Shown here: one piece after another, positions 16,217 to 25,432 of the stretch
Position numbering within the stretch: position 1 is the stretch's first letter
How the letters are laid out: each line of letters opens with the position of its first letter
Source: Bacteroidota bacterium
GTDB taxonomy: Bacteria; Bacteroidota; Bacteroidia; Bacteroidales; VadinHA17
DNA length: 53,135 nucleotides
NCBI GenBank assembly: GCA_011049175.1
Contig: DSCJ01000113.1
Span: 1 to 53,135, forward strand
Direction of reading: 5' to 3'
Position numbers and translations under genes: made by a program
Notes under the pieces: model-generated
Told to the model about the DNA's origin: nothing
Database searches by the model: none
What the model saw: the letters and a program-made list of their open reading frames with translations, nothing else

Positions 16217-17410
16217 ATGTTTTTTCACTTCACACCGGCAGTAAAAAATTTAATCATCCTGGGGATGATCCTGGCACTGAGCATACTTGTGGATGTTGTG
16301 GCGAAACGGACCCGTTTGCCACGTATTTCACTGCTGGTATTGCTTGGGGTGGGAATTGCCTTTGTCCAGCAGATGGTGCTTAACCAGGATGAACCTGTTC
16401 TGCTGGGTTATTTGAGAAAACCACTGATCGACCTGGCCCTGGTGATGGTGGCTTTTCTTCTGGGAAGCGAATTGACGGCGGAACGAATGAAATCGACCGG
16501 GCGGAGGGTCCTGATCATTTCTTTAACTGTTGTTTTCGTCACTGTTATTGTAGTAGGATGCGGGCTGCTGGTTACAGGAATGCCTTTTGCGGCGGCGTTA
16601 TCGCTGGCCGCTGTTTCGGTTGCTACCGACCCGGCGGCTGTAAGCCATACCATTCGCCGGAAAGGGAATAAGGGAATAAGGGCAAAGATATTACTTGGTA
16701 TTGTGGCCATTGATGATGCCTGGGGCATCATTGTATTTGGTTTGCTCATGGCATTTACCGGCTTTATGCTGGCAAGTGATGTAACCCCGGCATTGCTTCA
16801 TGCGGCATGGGAACTGGGTGGGGCACTCTTACTTGGATGCGCCGTAGGATTGCCTGCCGCCTGGTTGACAGGTCGCCTGGATCCCGGTGAACCCACCCTG
16901 GCAGAAGCCATTGCCCTGATGTTGCTGTTGACCGGCTTATCGTCCGCCCTGGAGGTTTCGTCCCTTCTTAGCGCTATGGTGGCGGGTACCCTGGTAGCCA
17001 ATTTCGCCAAACACCATACTCAATCCTTCCGCGAAATAGAGCACATCGAATGGCCCTTCCTGGTTTTCTTTTTTGTGCTTTCCGGTACTACTTTGAGGCT
17101 GGATACCCTGGATCATACGTTGCTTATAATGCTGGCCTACATACTGTTCAGGATGGCCGGGCGGCTTCTGGGTGGATTCATAGGAGTGAGGCTGGCTGGC
17201 AAGAAGAACCCGGATGAACAGCTTCCCGGGAAACTGGGGCTGGCCCTGACACCCCAGGCAGGAGTTGCCATGGGTATGGCATTGCTGGCAGCCGACCGGT
17301 ATCCTGATTATGCTGGGGTGATTATGCCGGTGGTAGTGGTATCGACCATTCTGTTTGAAATGGTCGGGCCCTTCCTGGTTCAAAATGTATTGCGCCGTGA
17401 TTCCGACTGA
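16217..17410 (+). CDS. Cation:proton antiporter (CPA/Na+-H+ exchanger family)
   Basis: A 397-residue integral membrane protein with about 11-13 hydrophobic helices. Two signature motifs of CPA-type exchangers are present: the unwound-helix ATDPAA block (T-D-P at 137-139) and the double-aspartate DD (166-167) in GIVAIDDAWGI, which binds the transported ion and proton. It should exchange Na+ or K+ for H+ across the inner membrane. The frame is open further upstream to an ATG at 16163, but the residues before Met 16217 include two cysteines and look unlike an exchanger N-terminus; I place the start at 16217, with moderate certainty. No TrkA/RCK-type C-terminal domain is present. Single gene before the PUL regulator, 102 bases away. 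Confidence 0.88.
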   Translation: MFFHFTPAVKNLIILGMILALSILVDVVAKRTRLPRISLLVLLGVGIAFVQQMVLNQDEPVLLGYLRKPLIDLALVMVAFLLGSELTAERMKSTGRRVLIISLTVVFVTVIVVGCGLLVTGMPFAAALSLAAVSVATDPAAVSHTIRRKGNKGIRAKILLGIVAIDDAWGIIVFGLLMAFTGFMLASDVTPALLHAAWELGGALLLGCAVGLPAAWLTGRLDPGEPTLAEAIALMLLLTGLSSALEVSSLLSAMVAGTLVANFAKHHTQSFREIEHIEWPFLVFFFVLSGTTLRLDTLDHTLLIMLAYILFRMAGRLLGGFIGVRLAGKKNPDEQLPGKLGLALTPQAGVAMGMALLAADRYPDYAGVIMPVVVVSTILFEMVGPFLVQNVLRRDSD

Positions 17411-17512
17411 CGAAAAGACCGGGGCTGGAGAAATTGTTAGTATTTTGAACATATGTAACAAATTTTCCCGTCATAAAGGCTTAATTTGTAACTTTTGCGA
17501 TTAAATAAACGG

Positions 17513-20500
17513 ATGCAGATGATGTTTCGCAGGGAAAAACACCGGGGTTTCCTGATCTTCTTACTGGCATTAACGGGTTTACATATTCTTTGCGCGCAGC
17601 CGAATGGCAACGAGTTCAGGTTCATGCATTATACCAATGAGGATGGGCTGCCTTCATCGTATGTCAAAAGCATCACCCAGGATCCCTATGGTTTTATCTG
17701 GCTGGCCACCCGGGTATCGGTTTGCCGGTTCGACGGAACGGAATTCAGGGAGTTCCCCGCTTACGATGATGCTGGTGAGCCTGTGGAGCTGATGGCCGAT
17801 GAGATTGCCCTGTACAACGATACCCTGCTGGTATGCCGTTCCATTAACGGGGAATACTATTACTTTGATTTCGACTATGAATGCTACCGTTTTTTCTCTT
17901 TGCTGAACGACCTGGGCCCGTTTCAGGCCCTGGAGTATTCTGAACAGGGAGGGTTCTGGTTCATCCTTGAAAGCCGGTTGCATTACCTCGACCTGACCAA
18001 TAATCAGGTGCTGGAGTTACATAAGAAAGAACCCTTCCCGGAATTACCAGAAAACGGAATCCCTGTATATTATGTAAAAGAACGCAACGGGAAACTGGTG
18101 CTGGTTACCGGGCTGGAAGAAATATGGGTGATTGACCGTCCGCATAGGGTGCTGAACCGTTTCAGAATGCCCGATATGCTGATCGGGGAATTTATGAACG
18201 TTTTTTATCTGGACGGGTATGACCATGCCTGGATGGGAACATCGTCCGACGGGTTGTGCCGGATGAACCTGGTTAACGGACAGGTTTCCTATTTCAACGA
18301 GGATTCAGGGGAGGGGCAATCGTTGCTGCATAATCTGACACACTGTATGACCGAAGACCTTACGGGCAGGATATGGATCGGTACGGAGGACGGATTGTGT
18401 GTTTGGTCGCCCGTGAACGAATCTTTTTCATACAGCCAGTATAATCTGACCAATCCTGAAGGCCTGAACACCAATCCCATCTATTCGGCTTTTTGTGACA
18501 GGGACGGGAATGTATGGCTTGGTACCTACATGGGCGGGATCAATCTTTGGAGTGCCGAGGAGGAGTTTTTTACCACCTGGCGGGCCGGAACCGGCCAGCA
18601 TTATCTCGGGGGCAATGTAGTGAGCTGCTTTGAGGAAGACGTGAACGGGAATTTATGGATCGGACTGGAAGATCTGGGGCTGAACATGCTGGACGTTTCC
18701 ACCGGGGTGGTCAGGAAATACCGGCATCAGGCCGGGAGGAACAGTTTGAGTTTCAATAATCTGCACGACCTGTTGTTTGAAACCCCCGAGCGGTTATGGA
18801 TTGCCACGTATACAGGTGGAATTAATATTATGAACATTCGTACCGAACGGTTTGAATACATTAACACGGAAACCCATCCTCAGTTACCCTCTAACAATGT
18901 ATATTGTTTTCTCAGGCACAACGATTCCATACTGATCGGTACCACTGCCGGCGTGGGGGTGTATGATCTGAATACCGGGAAACTGAAACGTTTTTACGAT
19001 GAGGTATTTAACGGCATTCTGATCGAGTCGGTTTGCAAGACCGAAAACCGGATCTGGTTTTCATCCCGTCCTATGGTATATTATTATGACATGGAAGCCG
19101 ACACCCTGGTAGCATTCGACCGGATACCGCATTTCAAAGGGATTAATTTCATTAAAAAAGATTCGAGGAACCGGGTATGGATAGGCGATAGTTATGAAGG
19201 ATTGTGTTATTACGATGAGAAAGCCGATACCCTGGTGTATTTCAACAGCGATTCCGGTTTTCCTGTTTCCTGGATATTCAGTCTGGAAGAGAGTGTGGAC
19301 AACTGGTTCTGGGCCAGCAGTGGCCGGGGACTGGTGAAATTCAATCCCGAAACACGTGTATATAAACTATTTGACAACAATTCAGGCATTCCGTTCAATC
19401 AGTTCAATTACCGGGCTTCATTCAAGGATTCGCGGGGAACCGTTTATTTTGGAGGAAATAACGGAATGGTTTCCTTCAACGAAACGGTAAGCCGGCGTGA
19501 TGATCCGGCTTTGGAGGTGGTTTTCACCGGCATGCAGCTTTTCAACCAGCCGGTTAAGCCCGGCAAGGATTCGCCGCTGAAAAAATCCATCAACCGGGTA
19601 TCGGAGGTGGAACTGCGGTACAAGGAAAATGTATTTACCATCGAATACACAGCCTTCAACTATGCCTATCGCGGCAGATGCCAGTATGCGTATTACCTGG
19701 AGAATTTCGAGAATTCCTGGAATTATGTGGGCAACCGGCGGTTCGCCACCTATACCAATCTGAAGCCCGGGGAATATTATTTGCATGTGATGGCTTCCAA
19801 AACCACCTCTGATTGGGAAAATCCCGAAAAGGTGTTGAAAATAATCATCAAACCGCCTTTCTGGCTGACCCACTGGGCATTTTTGATCTATTTCATGCTG
19901 GTAGGGGCGATCCTGGCAGGTATTTATCTGATCAGTACCCGGATCCAGAAATCGAAGGCCCTGGTTGAGATCGAAAGAAAAGAGCGGAAGTATGCCGCAG
20001 AAATGAACCAGATGAAGATCGAGTTCTTCACCAATGTATCGCATGAGCTGCGCACCCCGCTGACCATGATCATGGCTCCCCTGTACAGTATCATGCATCA
20101 GGACCACCTCAGTCCGGGCCTCAGGAAAAAACTGGTGGGTGTGGAAAGAAATGTGAATAGATTGCTTACCCTGATCAATCAGCTTCTCGAGTTCAGAAAG
20201 ATCGAAAACGGAAAAGAGCACCTGAGCGTTTCCCGGGGTGATATCCATGCATTTGCCGAGGAGATCAGGGATTCTTTCGTACCGGTAGCCGAATCGAAAA
20301 ATATTCAGTTCATTCTGGAGAAGCCCGAACAACCGGCAGATATCTGGTTTGATCACCAGAAGCTGGAAAAGGTATTGTTCAATCTGCTTTCCAATGCTTT
20401 TAAATTTACGGAAGAAGGAGGGAAGATTACCCTCTCGTTCAGGATTGTCAATGTGGGTCCGCGGAAGAAGAAGCCTGAACAGTATCTGCTGGTGTCTGTT

Positions 20501-21592
20501 TCCGATACCGGCCAGGGGATCGAGCCGGACATGGTCGACAAGATCTTTGATCGGTTCTTTCAGGTGGACAACAGGCCGGTGTCCCTCAGGGGTTCGGGTA
20601 TCGGGCTGGCTTTTGTGAAAAGCCTGGTTACCCTTCACCGGGGAGAGATCAGTGTCAACAGCAAGGTGGGAGTGGGGACGGAATTCACGGTTCGCCTGCC
20701 GGTTTCGGAACATCATTATGCAAGGGAGGAGAGATATACGGGGAACGAACAGTTCATTTCCTCCACAGATAAATATATTGACGTGGATCCTGATTTCGAT
20801 GAAAAACCGGCAGGAGCAGGAGCCGTCGTTCCAACAGGCAAGCCTTCTGTGCTGGTGATTGATGACAACCGGGAGCTGATCGAATTCATACAGGAACATT
20901 TCAATGAAAAGTACCGACTGCATGTAGCATACGACGGGCATGAAGGCCTCAAACAAACCATCAGGATCAAACCCGAGCTGGTGATCAGCGATATTATGAT
21001 GCCGGGCATGGATGGTCTGGAACTTACCAGAAGGCTGAAAACCCAGCTGGAAACCTCGCATATTCCGGTCATCCTTCTGACGGCCAAGGGAGGGGTGGAA
21101 GAAAGATACCGGGGATTGCGGACCGGAGCCGATTATTATGTTGAAAAGCCTTTTTACCCGCATATCCTGGAACAGATAATCCAGAATATCCTTTCCACCC
21201 GGAGGCACCTGATCGAACAGCTGAAAAAGGATGCCCTCATGCCTCCTTCGGAGGTTGCCCATTCCGATGCCGATTGCAAATTCATTGAAGACCTTACCCG
21301 GATCATCAGGCAAAATATTGATAAATCTACCCTTGATGTATCGTTTATTATTAAAGAAATGGGGATCAGCCGTTCCCTGCTCCATCTGAAACTGAAAAAT
21401 CTGACCGATTGTTCAACCACGGAATTTATCCGTTCGGTCAGACTCAGGGAAGCCGCCAGGCTGATCTCCGAGGGAAAATGCAATATTTCGGAAGCAGCCT
21501 ATCAAACAGGTTTCTCCAGCGCAGCCTATTTCACACGGCGGTTTAAGGAGTATTTCGGCAAGTCTCCCAGGGACTATTTTTTCCATTCCTGA
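17513..21592 (+). CDS. Hybrid two-component system sensor/regulator (HTCS) of the PUL
   Basis: A 1359-residue one-protein signalling system that senses glycan fragments in the periplasm and controls PUL transcription. In order: signal peptide/anchor (about 1-30); fourteen-blade-type Reg_prop propeller repeats (for example GFIWLATR, GRIWIGTEDG, GNVWLGTYMGG) over about 35-700; a Y_Y_Y domain; one transmembrane helix (about 790-810); a HisKA domain with phospho-accepting His844 (NVSHELRTP); a HATPase with N, G1 and G2 boxes (DTGQGIEP, GSGIGLAFVK); a receiver with Asp1160 (SDIMMPGMDG); and a C-terminal AraC-type helix-turn-helix (about 1260-1355). The start at ATG 17513 is preferred; a TTG six codons upstream is also in frame. 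It lies directly upstream of, and co-oriented with, the first SusC gene, the usual arrangement for an HTCS and its target PUL. Confidence 0.96.
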   Translation: MQMMFRREKHRGFLIFLLALTGLHILCAQPNGNEFRFMHYTNEDGLPSSYVKSITQDPYGFIWLATRVSVCRFDGTEFREFPAYDDAGEPVELMADEIALYNDTLLVCRSINGEYYYFDFDYECYRFFSLLNDLGPFQALEYSEQGGFWFILESRLHYLDLTNNQVLELHKKEPFPELPENGIPVYYVKERNGKLVLVTGLEEIWVIDRPHRVLNRFRMPDMLIGEFMNVFYLDGYDHAWMGTSSDGLCRMNLVNGQVSYFNEDSGEGQSLLHNLTHCMTEDLTGRIWIGTEDGLCVWSPVNESFSYSQYNLTNPEGLNTNPIYSAFCDRDGNVWLGTYMGGINLWSAEEEFFTTWRAGTGQHYLGGNVVSCFEEDVNGNLWIGLEDLGLNMLDVSTGVVRKYRHQAGRNSLSFNNLHDLLFETPERLWIATYTGGINIMNIRTERFEYINTETHPQLPSNNVYCFLRHNDSILIGTTAGVGVYDLNTGKLKRFYDEVFNGILIESVCKTENRIWFSSRPMVYYYDMEADTLVAFDRIPHFKGINFIKKDSRNRVWIGDSYEGLCYYDEKADTLVYFNSDSGFPVSWIFSLEESVDNWFWASSGRGLVKFNPETRVYKLFDNNSGIPFNQFNYRASFKDSRGTVYFGGNNGMVSFNETVSRRDDPALEVVFTGMQLFNQPVKPGKDSPLKKSINRVSEVELRYKENVFTIEYTAFNYAYRGRCQYAYYLENFENSWNYVGNRRFATYTNLKPGEYYLHVMASKTTSDWENPEKVLKIIIKPPFWLTHWAFLIYFMLVGAILAGIYLISTRIQKSKALVEIERKERKYAAEMNQMKIEFFTNVSHELRTPLTMIMAPLYSIMHQDHLSPGLRKKLVGVERNVNRLLTLINQLLEFRKIENGKEHLSVSRGDIHAFAEEIRDSFVPVAESKNIQFILEKPEQPADIWFDHQKLEKVLFNLLSNAFKFTEEGGKITLSFRIVNVGPRKKKPEQYLLVSVSDTGQGIEPDMVDKIFDRFFQVDNRPVSLRGSGIGLAFVKSLVTLHRGEISVNSKVGVGTEFTVRLPVSEHHYAREERYTGNEQFISSTDKYIDVDPDFDEKPAGAGAVVPTGKPSVLVIDDNRELIEFIQEHFNEKYRLHVAYDGHEGLKQTIRIKPELVISDIMMPGMDGLELTRRLKTQLETSHIPVILLTAKGGVEERYRGLRTGADYYVEKPFYPHILEQIIQNILSTRRHLIEQLKKDALMPPSEVAHSDADCKFIEDLTRIIRQNIDKSTLDVSFIIKEMGISRSLLHLKLKNLTDCSTTEFIRSVRLREAARLISEGKCNISEAAYQTGFSSAAYFTRRFKEYFGKSPRDYFFHS

Positions 21593-21739
21593 CCCGCTTG
21601 CACATTTATGCAAGTAATAAAAACATGAATGCAATATCCCGTTACGAATTATTGCGAAATTTATATTGAATCTGTTTGACACAGGGATATAATGGTTGTG
21701 GGTTCAATAAAACGAAGTGTTAAAGGGTTTAGGTTCTGT

Positions 21740-21767
21740 AAAAAGGGAGGAGTGATCCTCCCTTTTT
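21740..21767 (+). terminator. Rho-independent terminator downstream of the HTCS
   Basis: A perfect 12-bp stem (21740-21751 with 21756-21767, loop GTGA) with a GC-rich core (GGGAGGA/TCCTCCC) flanked by A5 and T5. It is a classic intrinsic terminator, lying 147 bases after the HTCS stop codon and separating the regulator from the SusC operon. The A/T symmetry may let it work in both directions. Confidence 0.9.
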
Positions 21768-22029
21768 CATTTCATGATTCGGTGAATAAAGAAAGGAGGC
21801 AGCCGGCCGTCTCCTAATGGAAGGAATTGGTTATTATTTGAAATATAATGATATTCAGACGGTTATTTATATAATATGACTGGTTTCCTTTTACATAACA
21901 GGTATGGACATTTATACAAGAATAAAAAACATTTGTGTAAGCTGACCAGAAAATTTAGCTGGAAATTGGTTATGCGTTTTAATGCATTAACCGATGACAA
22001 ACCTTAACTCTAACCTAAAAGCCTGACCT

Positions 22030-22101
22030 ATGAAAAACAACCTCTTTAAGAAACCTGACAAGATCTGTTCTGCATTAGTCTGCCTGTCTCTTTCCGGATA
22101 G
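22030..22101 (+). pseudogene. 23-codon open frame, probable remnant of an exported-protein start (or leader peptide)
   Basis: ATG at 22030 opens a 23-residue frame, beginning MKNNLFKKPD and ending at TAG 22099-22101. The basic start followed by a partly hydrophobic stretch looks like the first part of a signal peptide. It is preceded by TAACTCTAACCTAAAA-type sequence, the kind of leader often found just before SusC starts. No continuation of a gene is found in any frame up to the real SusC start at 22229. It may be a decayed SusC start, or a short leader peptide. Confidence 0.4.
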
Positions 22102-22228
22102 GCAGAGTCCGCTGTGTGGCTGAATGCCGGAGGTATGAACACATACACAGCACAATTTTCTTTCCGTATTTTATAATAGTATACAGAATAGATATGTTTT
22201 CACTGTTTTAATTCCAAAAAACAATTCA

Positions 22229-25200
22229 ATGTCTATGAAAAGATTCATTCATGCTCCGACGGGGGCTGTTCCAAAGTTATCGAAAAGGAAGATACTTGGA
22301 ACATTGTTATTTGCATTTCTCTTTCTTTGCCAGGCATTTGTGAATGCGCAGGAAAGGGAGGTGAGCGGAAGAATAACCGATCAGGAAGGTAATCCGATTC
22401 CCGGAGTGACTGTTCTGATCAAGGAAACCACGCAGGGTACCATTACGGATTCAGAAGGCTATTATTCCATCACCTGTGAGCCGGATGATATTCTGGTATT
22501 CTCCTTTGTGGGAATGGAAACCCGGGAGGTTGCCGTGGGTAACCGGACAGAGATCAATGTTGAGATGAGACCAACCGAGGCAGAGCTGGAAGAGGTGGTG
22601 GTGGTCGGATACGGTGTCCAGAAAAAGGAGACCCTGGTTGGAGCCGTTTCCCAGGTAAGCGGTGACAGGCTGGCTGAGGTAAAAGTTGGCGGTAGTGTGG
22701 AGAACACCCTGCAGGGTCAGTTGCCCGGGCTGGTGGTGGTGATGCAGGACCCAACACCCGGAGAAGAAGCCAACTCCATTACTATGCAGATCCGGGGTGG
22801 CGCCTCCATGGGAAGCAACCAGCCTCTGGTGCTGGTCGACGGGGTGGAGCGTTCCTTCTCCAACCTCGACCCGAATGAAATTGCATCCATATCCATCCTG
22901 AAGGATGCTTCTGCCACAGCCGTATATGGTGTGAAAGGGGCCAATGGGGTGATCATTGTGAATACCAAGCGGGGACGGAAAGGAGCCGTTCAGCTCGAAT
23001 TCTCCTCACTGACATCGGTGAAAAGTCCTACCCGCCTGCCCGAATACATGAATGCCTATGAAACCCTGAAGCTGAGGAATGAAGCATACAAAAACGACGG
23101 GAAATGGGATATGCTGATTTCCGACGAAGCCCTGGAACATTACAGAACACAGGACTCGCCGTATCTGTACCCCGATTTCGACTGGATGGATTTCTATTTC
23201 AAAACAGCCGTTGACCAGAATTACAATCTGAATGCACGGGGAGGGAACGATTTTGTGCAATATTTCGTTTCGGTGGGATACCTGAACGAAGGAGATGTAT
23301 ATGATGTGGGGGATGTATTTCCCTATGATTATGATAAGAAGAACGCACATTACTGGCATAACCGGTATACTTTCAGGAACAACCTCGATTTCAACCTGAC
23401 GGAAACTACCGATCTTGCCATTAACCTGGGTGGGAACCTCAAGGTGTGGAACAAGCCCGAAGACTATTACACCCAGGAAACCTGGTTCGAATCGGTGACT
23501 ACCATGCCATATTATCCGGAAGAGGCCCTGGAGCAATTTCCGGATACTCTGATTCCCTATAATCAGGAAGGCATCAGACCGTTTATCCGTCCAGATCAGG
23601 GACAGATCAGGCTGATGTGGACCGGCGGACGCGGATTTCACCGTCACAAAAGCAATGAGATTACTTCAGACGTGCACCTGACACAGCGTCTGGACTTTCT
23701 GACAGAAGGCCTGTCGGCTTCCGCCCGGTATTCCTACACCGGGAATGTCCAGTACCGGCAGATATTTTTCCTGAGCGATTACATGGGTTATTATCTGAAC
23801 CCGGCCGATACCAGCTGGACCCGGTATGATTTTAACGGAAACATCAATTTCGACAAGCCCCAGCCCAAGCTGGACGTATCCGCCCCGGAATATCTACAGG
23901 GTTCATTCAGGAGCCACTATTACAGTGCCCAGTTGAACTACGAACGAACCTTCGGATTGCATGATGTGGCGGCGCTGGGTGTTTTCAGCCGGCGTGAAAG
24001 CCAGTCGGGCGCCAGTTTCCCTTCCTACGAAGAGAACTGGGTAGGAAGGGTTACCTATAACTACGATCAGAAATATCTGTTTGAGGCCAGTGTGGCCCAT
24101 ACCGGATCGGAAAAATTTGCCCCGGGACTGCGGTTCGGGACATTTCCGTCATTTTCCGTGGGATGGGTTCTTTCGGAGGAAGGTTTCTTCCGGCAGGCTC
24201 TTCCCTGGGTCAATTTCATGAAACTCAGGGGATCGTGGGGTATGGTAGGAAGCGATGCCGGTATTGCCCGGTGGTTGTATATATCTGAATATACCGAATC
24301 GGGTGGATCGATCGGGTTCGGTTATCCTATGAACTATTATCCTTTTATCAGCGAAGGGGCGATTCCGGTGACCGATGCCACCTGGGAAGAAGCCATCAAA
24401 CGGAACATTGGGATTGAAACCGGGTTCTGGCAGAACCTGATCACCCTGAACGTTGACCTTTACAATGAATCGCGTGTGGGTATTCTGCAGTCGCGCCGTT
24501 CTGTTCCTTCATGGGTAGGTGTCAGTTCCATCCAGGGAAACCTGGGTGAGACAAAAGCCCATGGGCTGGAAGTGGAGCTGGGCGTGAACAAGATGTTTTC
24601 CAACGGAATGTTCTTCCGGCTGCACGGCATCCTTAGCGCCAGTGAAAGCCGGGTGGTTTTCTACGACGAATCGGAAACCGTTCCCGAAAACCTGAAAGCT
24701 GAAGGAAAACCGGTAGGGCTGGCCCAGAGAATGAACTGGTATACTCCTACCATGGGGATTCAGTGTATCGGGTTCTATCAGGACTTTGACGAACTCTTTA
24801 TGTATCCGCTGGCCAGCGGACCCCAGCCGATTGTTGGCGATTTCAGGTACCTCGACTACAATGGTGACGGGACCGTGAACAGCCAGGACCGGGTGGTATC
24901 CACCCATCCGTTTGTGCCGGAGGTAACCTGGAGTTCCAGTCTGGAAGTAGGGTACAAGAATCTTTCCCTCCGGGCCGATTTTTATGGGATCAGTTCGGCG
25001 CAATTCCCCATGCGTCAGGGAGGGATGTTCTACCTCTATCCCTTTACCCAGAACAAGGACAATGCCCTGCTGGTGCATGAAGACCACTGGACCCCTGATA
25101 ACCGGGATCCGTTGTATCCGGCCGTTCATTCCCTGGCAACCGAACAGTACAACTACCAGATCAACAGCTTCAGCATTCTGGAGGCGCGGTATACCAGGCT

Positions 25201-25414
25201 GAGAAACCTGTCGTTGAGCTACCGGCTGCGGGATAACCGCTTCCTGGAATCGATCGGGATCCAGGCTGCCAATTTCACCCTGACAGGAACGAACCTTTTC
25301 ACATGGACCCCGTACTGGCTGGGTGGCGATCCGGAAGGTTTCAACATGGGGGTGGACTTTGGCGCCTACCCCATGATGAAGCGTTTCAACTTTGAGGTAA
25401 AACTGACCTTCTAA
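22229..25414 (+). CDS. SusC/RagA-family TonB-dependent outer-membrane transporter (first pair)
   Basis: A 1061-residue TonB-linked outer-membrane transporter that imports glycan fragments together with the SusD encoded next. A long n-region and signal peptide (cleavage near VNAQ, about residue 41) is followed by a CarbopepD_reg-like beta-sandwich (SGRITDQEGNPIPGV onward). The plug then starts at the conserved VVVVGYG motif and includes the LVLVDGV and SILKDASATAVYG blocks. The 22-strand barrel ends in an aromatic-terminated strand (FNFEVKLTF). Length and layout are normal for SusC. It begins the main PUL operon after the 636-base leader region; the SusD start is 18 bases beyond its stop. A second ATG lies two codons inside. 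Confidence 0.97.
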   Translation: MSMKRFIHAPTGAVPKLSKRKILGTLLFAFLFLCQAFVNAQEREVSGRITDQEGNPIPGVTVLIKETTQGTITDSEGYYSITCEPDDILVFSFVGMETREVAVGNRTEINVEMRPTEAELEEVVVVGYGVQKKETLVGAVSQVSGDRLAEVKVGGSVENTLQGQLPGLVVVMQDPTPGEEANSITMQIRGGASMGSNQPLVLVDGVERSFSNLDPNEIASISILKDASATAVYGVKGANGVIIVNTKRGRKGAVQLEFSSLTSVKSPTRLPEYMNAYETLKLRNEAYKNDGKWDMLISDEALEHYRTQDSPYLYPDFDWMDFYFKTAVDQNYNLNARGGNDFVQYFVSVGYLNEGDVYDVGDVFPYDYDKKNAHYWHNRYTFRNNLDFNLTETTDLAINLGGNLKVWNKPEDYYTQETWFESVTTMPYYPEEALEQFPDTLIPYNQEGIRPFIRPDQGQIRLMWTGGRGFHRHKSNEITSDVHLTQRLDFLTEGLSASARYSYTGNVQYRQIFFLSDYMGYYLNPADTSWTRYDFNGNINFDKPQPKLDVSAPEYLQGSFRSHYYSAQLNYERTFGLHDVAALGVFSRRESQSGASFPSYEENWVGRVTYNYDQKYLFEASVAHTGSEKFAPGLRFGTFPSFSVGWVLSEEGFFRQALPWVNFMKLRGSWGMVGSDAGIARWLYISEYTESGGSIGFGYPMNYYPFISEGAIPVTDATWEEAIKRNIGIETGFWQNLITLNVDLYNESRVGILQSRRSVPSWVGVSSIQGNLGETKAHGLEVELGVNKMFSNGMFFRLHGILSASESRVVFYDESETVPENLKAEGKPVGLAQRMNWYTPTMGIQCIGFYQDFDELFMYPLASGPQPIVGDFRYLDYNGDGTVNSQDRVVSTHPFVPEVTWSSSLEVGYKNLSLRADFYGISSAQFPMRQGGMFYLYPFTQNKDNALLVHEDHWTPDNRDPLYPAVHSLATEQYNYQINSFSILEARYTRLRNLSLSYRLRDNRFLESIGIQAANFTLTGTNLFTWTPYWLGGDPEGFNMGVDFGAYPMMKRFNFEVKLTF

Positions 25415-25432
25415 TGCTAACCCGTTAAAAAC

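Larger units (their letters stand above)
21593..22228. other. Long regulatory/leader region between HTCS and SusC
   Basis: This 636-base stretch contains no full gene. It holds a small inverted repeat (CTTGCA 21597-21602 with TGCAAG 21609-21614), a strong terminator at 21740-21767, an AT-rich stretch (about 21830-21960) likely to contain the PUL promoter, and a 23-codon open frame (22030-22101) preceded by a leader of the kind found before SusC genes. The part before the terminator (about 21615-21740) could be the HTCS 3' end or a separate short transcript. Binding sites for the HTCS are expected in the AT-rich part, but no repeat motif is clear enough to name. Confidence 0.6.

Noticed and set aside
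19418-21385. 655-codon minus-strand frame
   Set aside because: Antisense shadow of the HTCS kinase and receiver domains, which are unmistakable on the plus strand.
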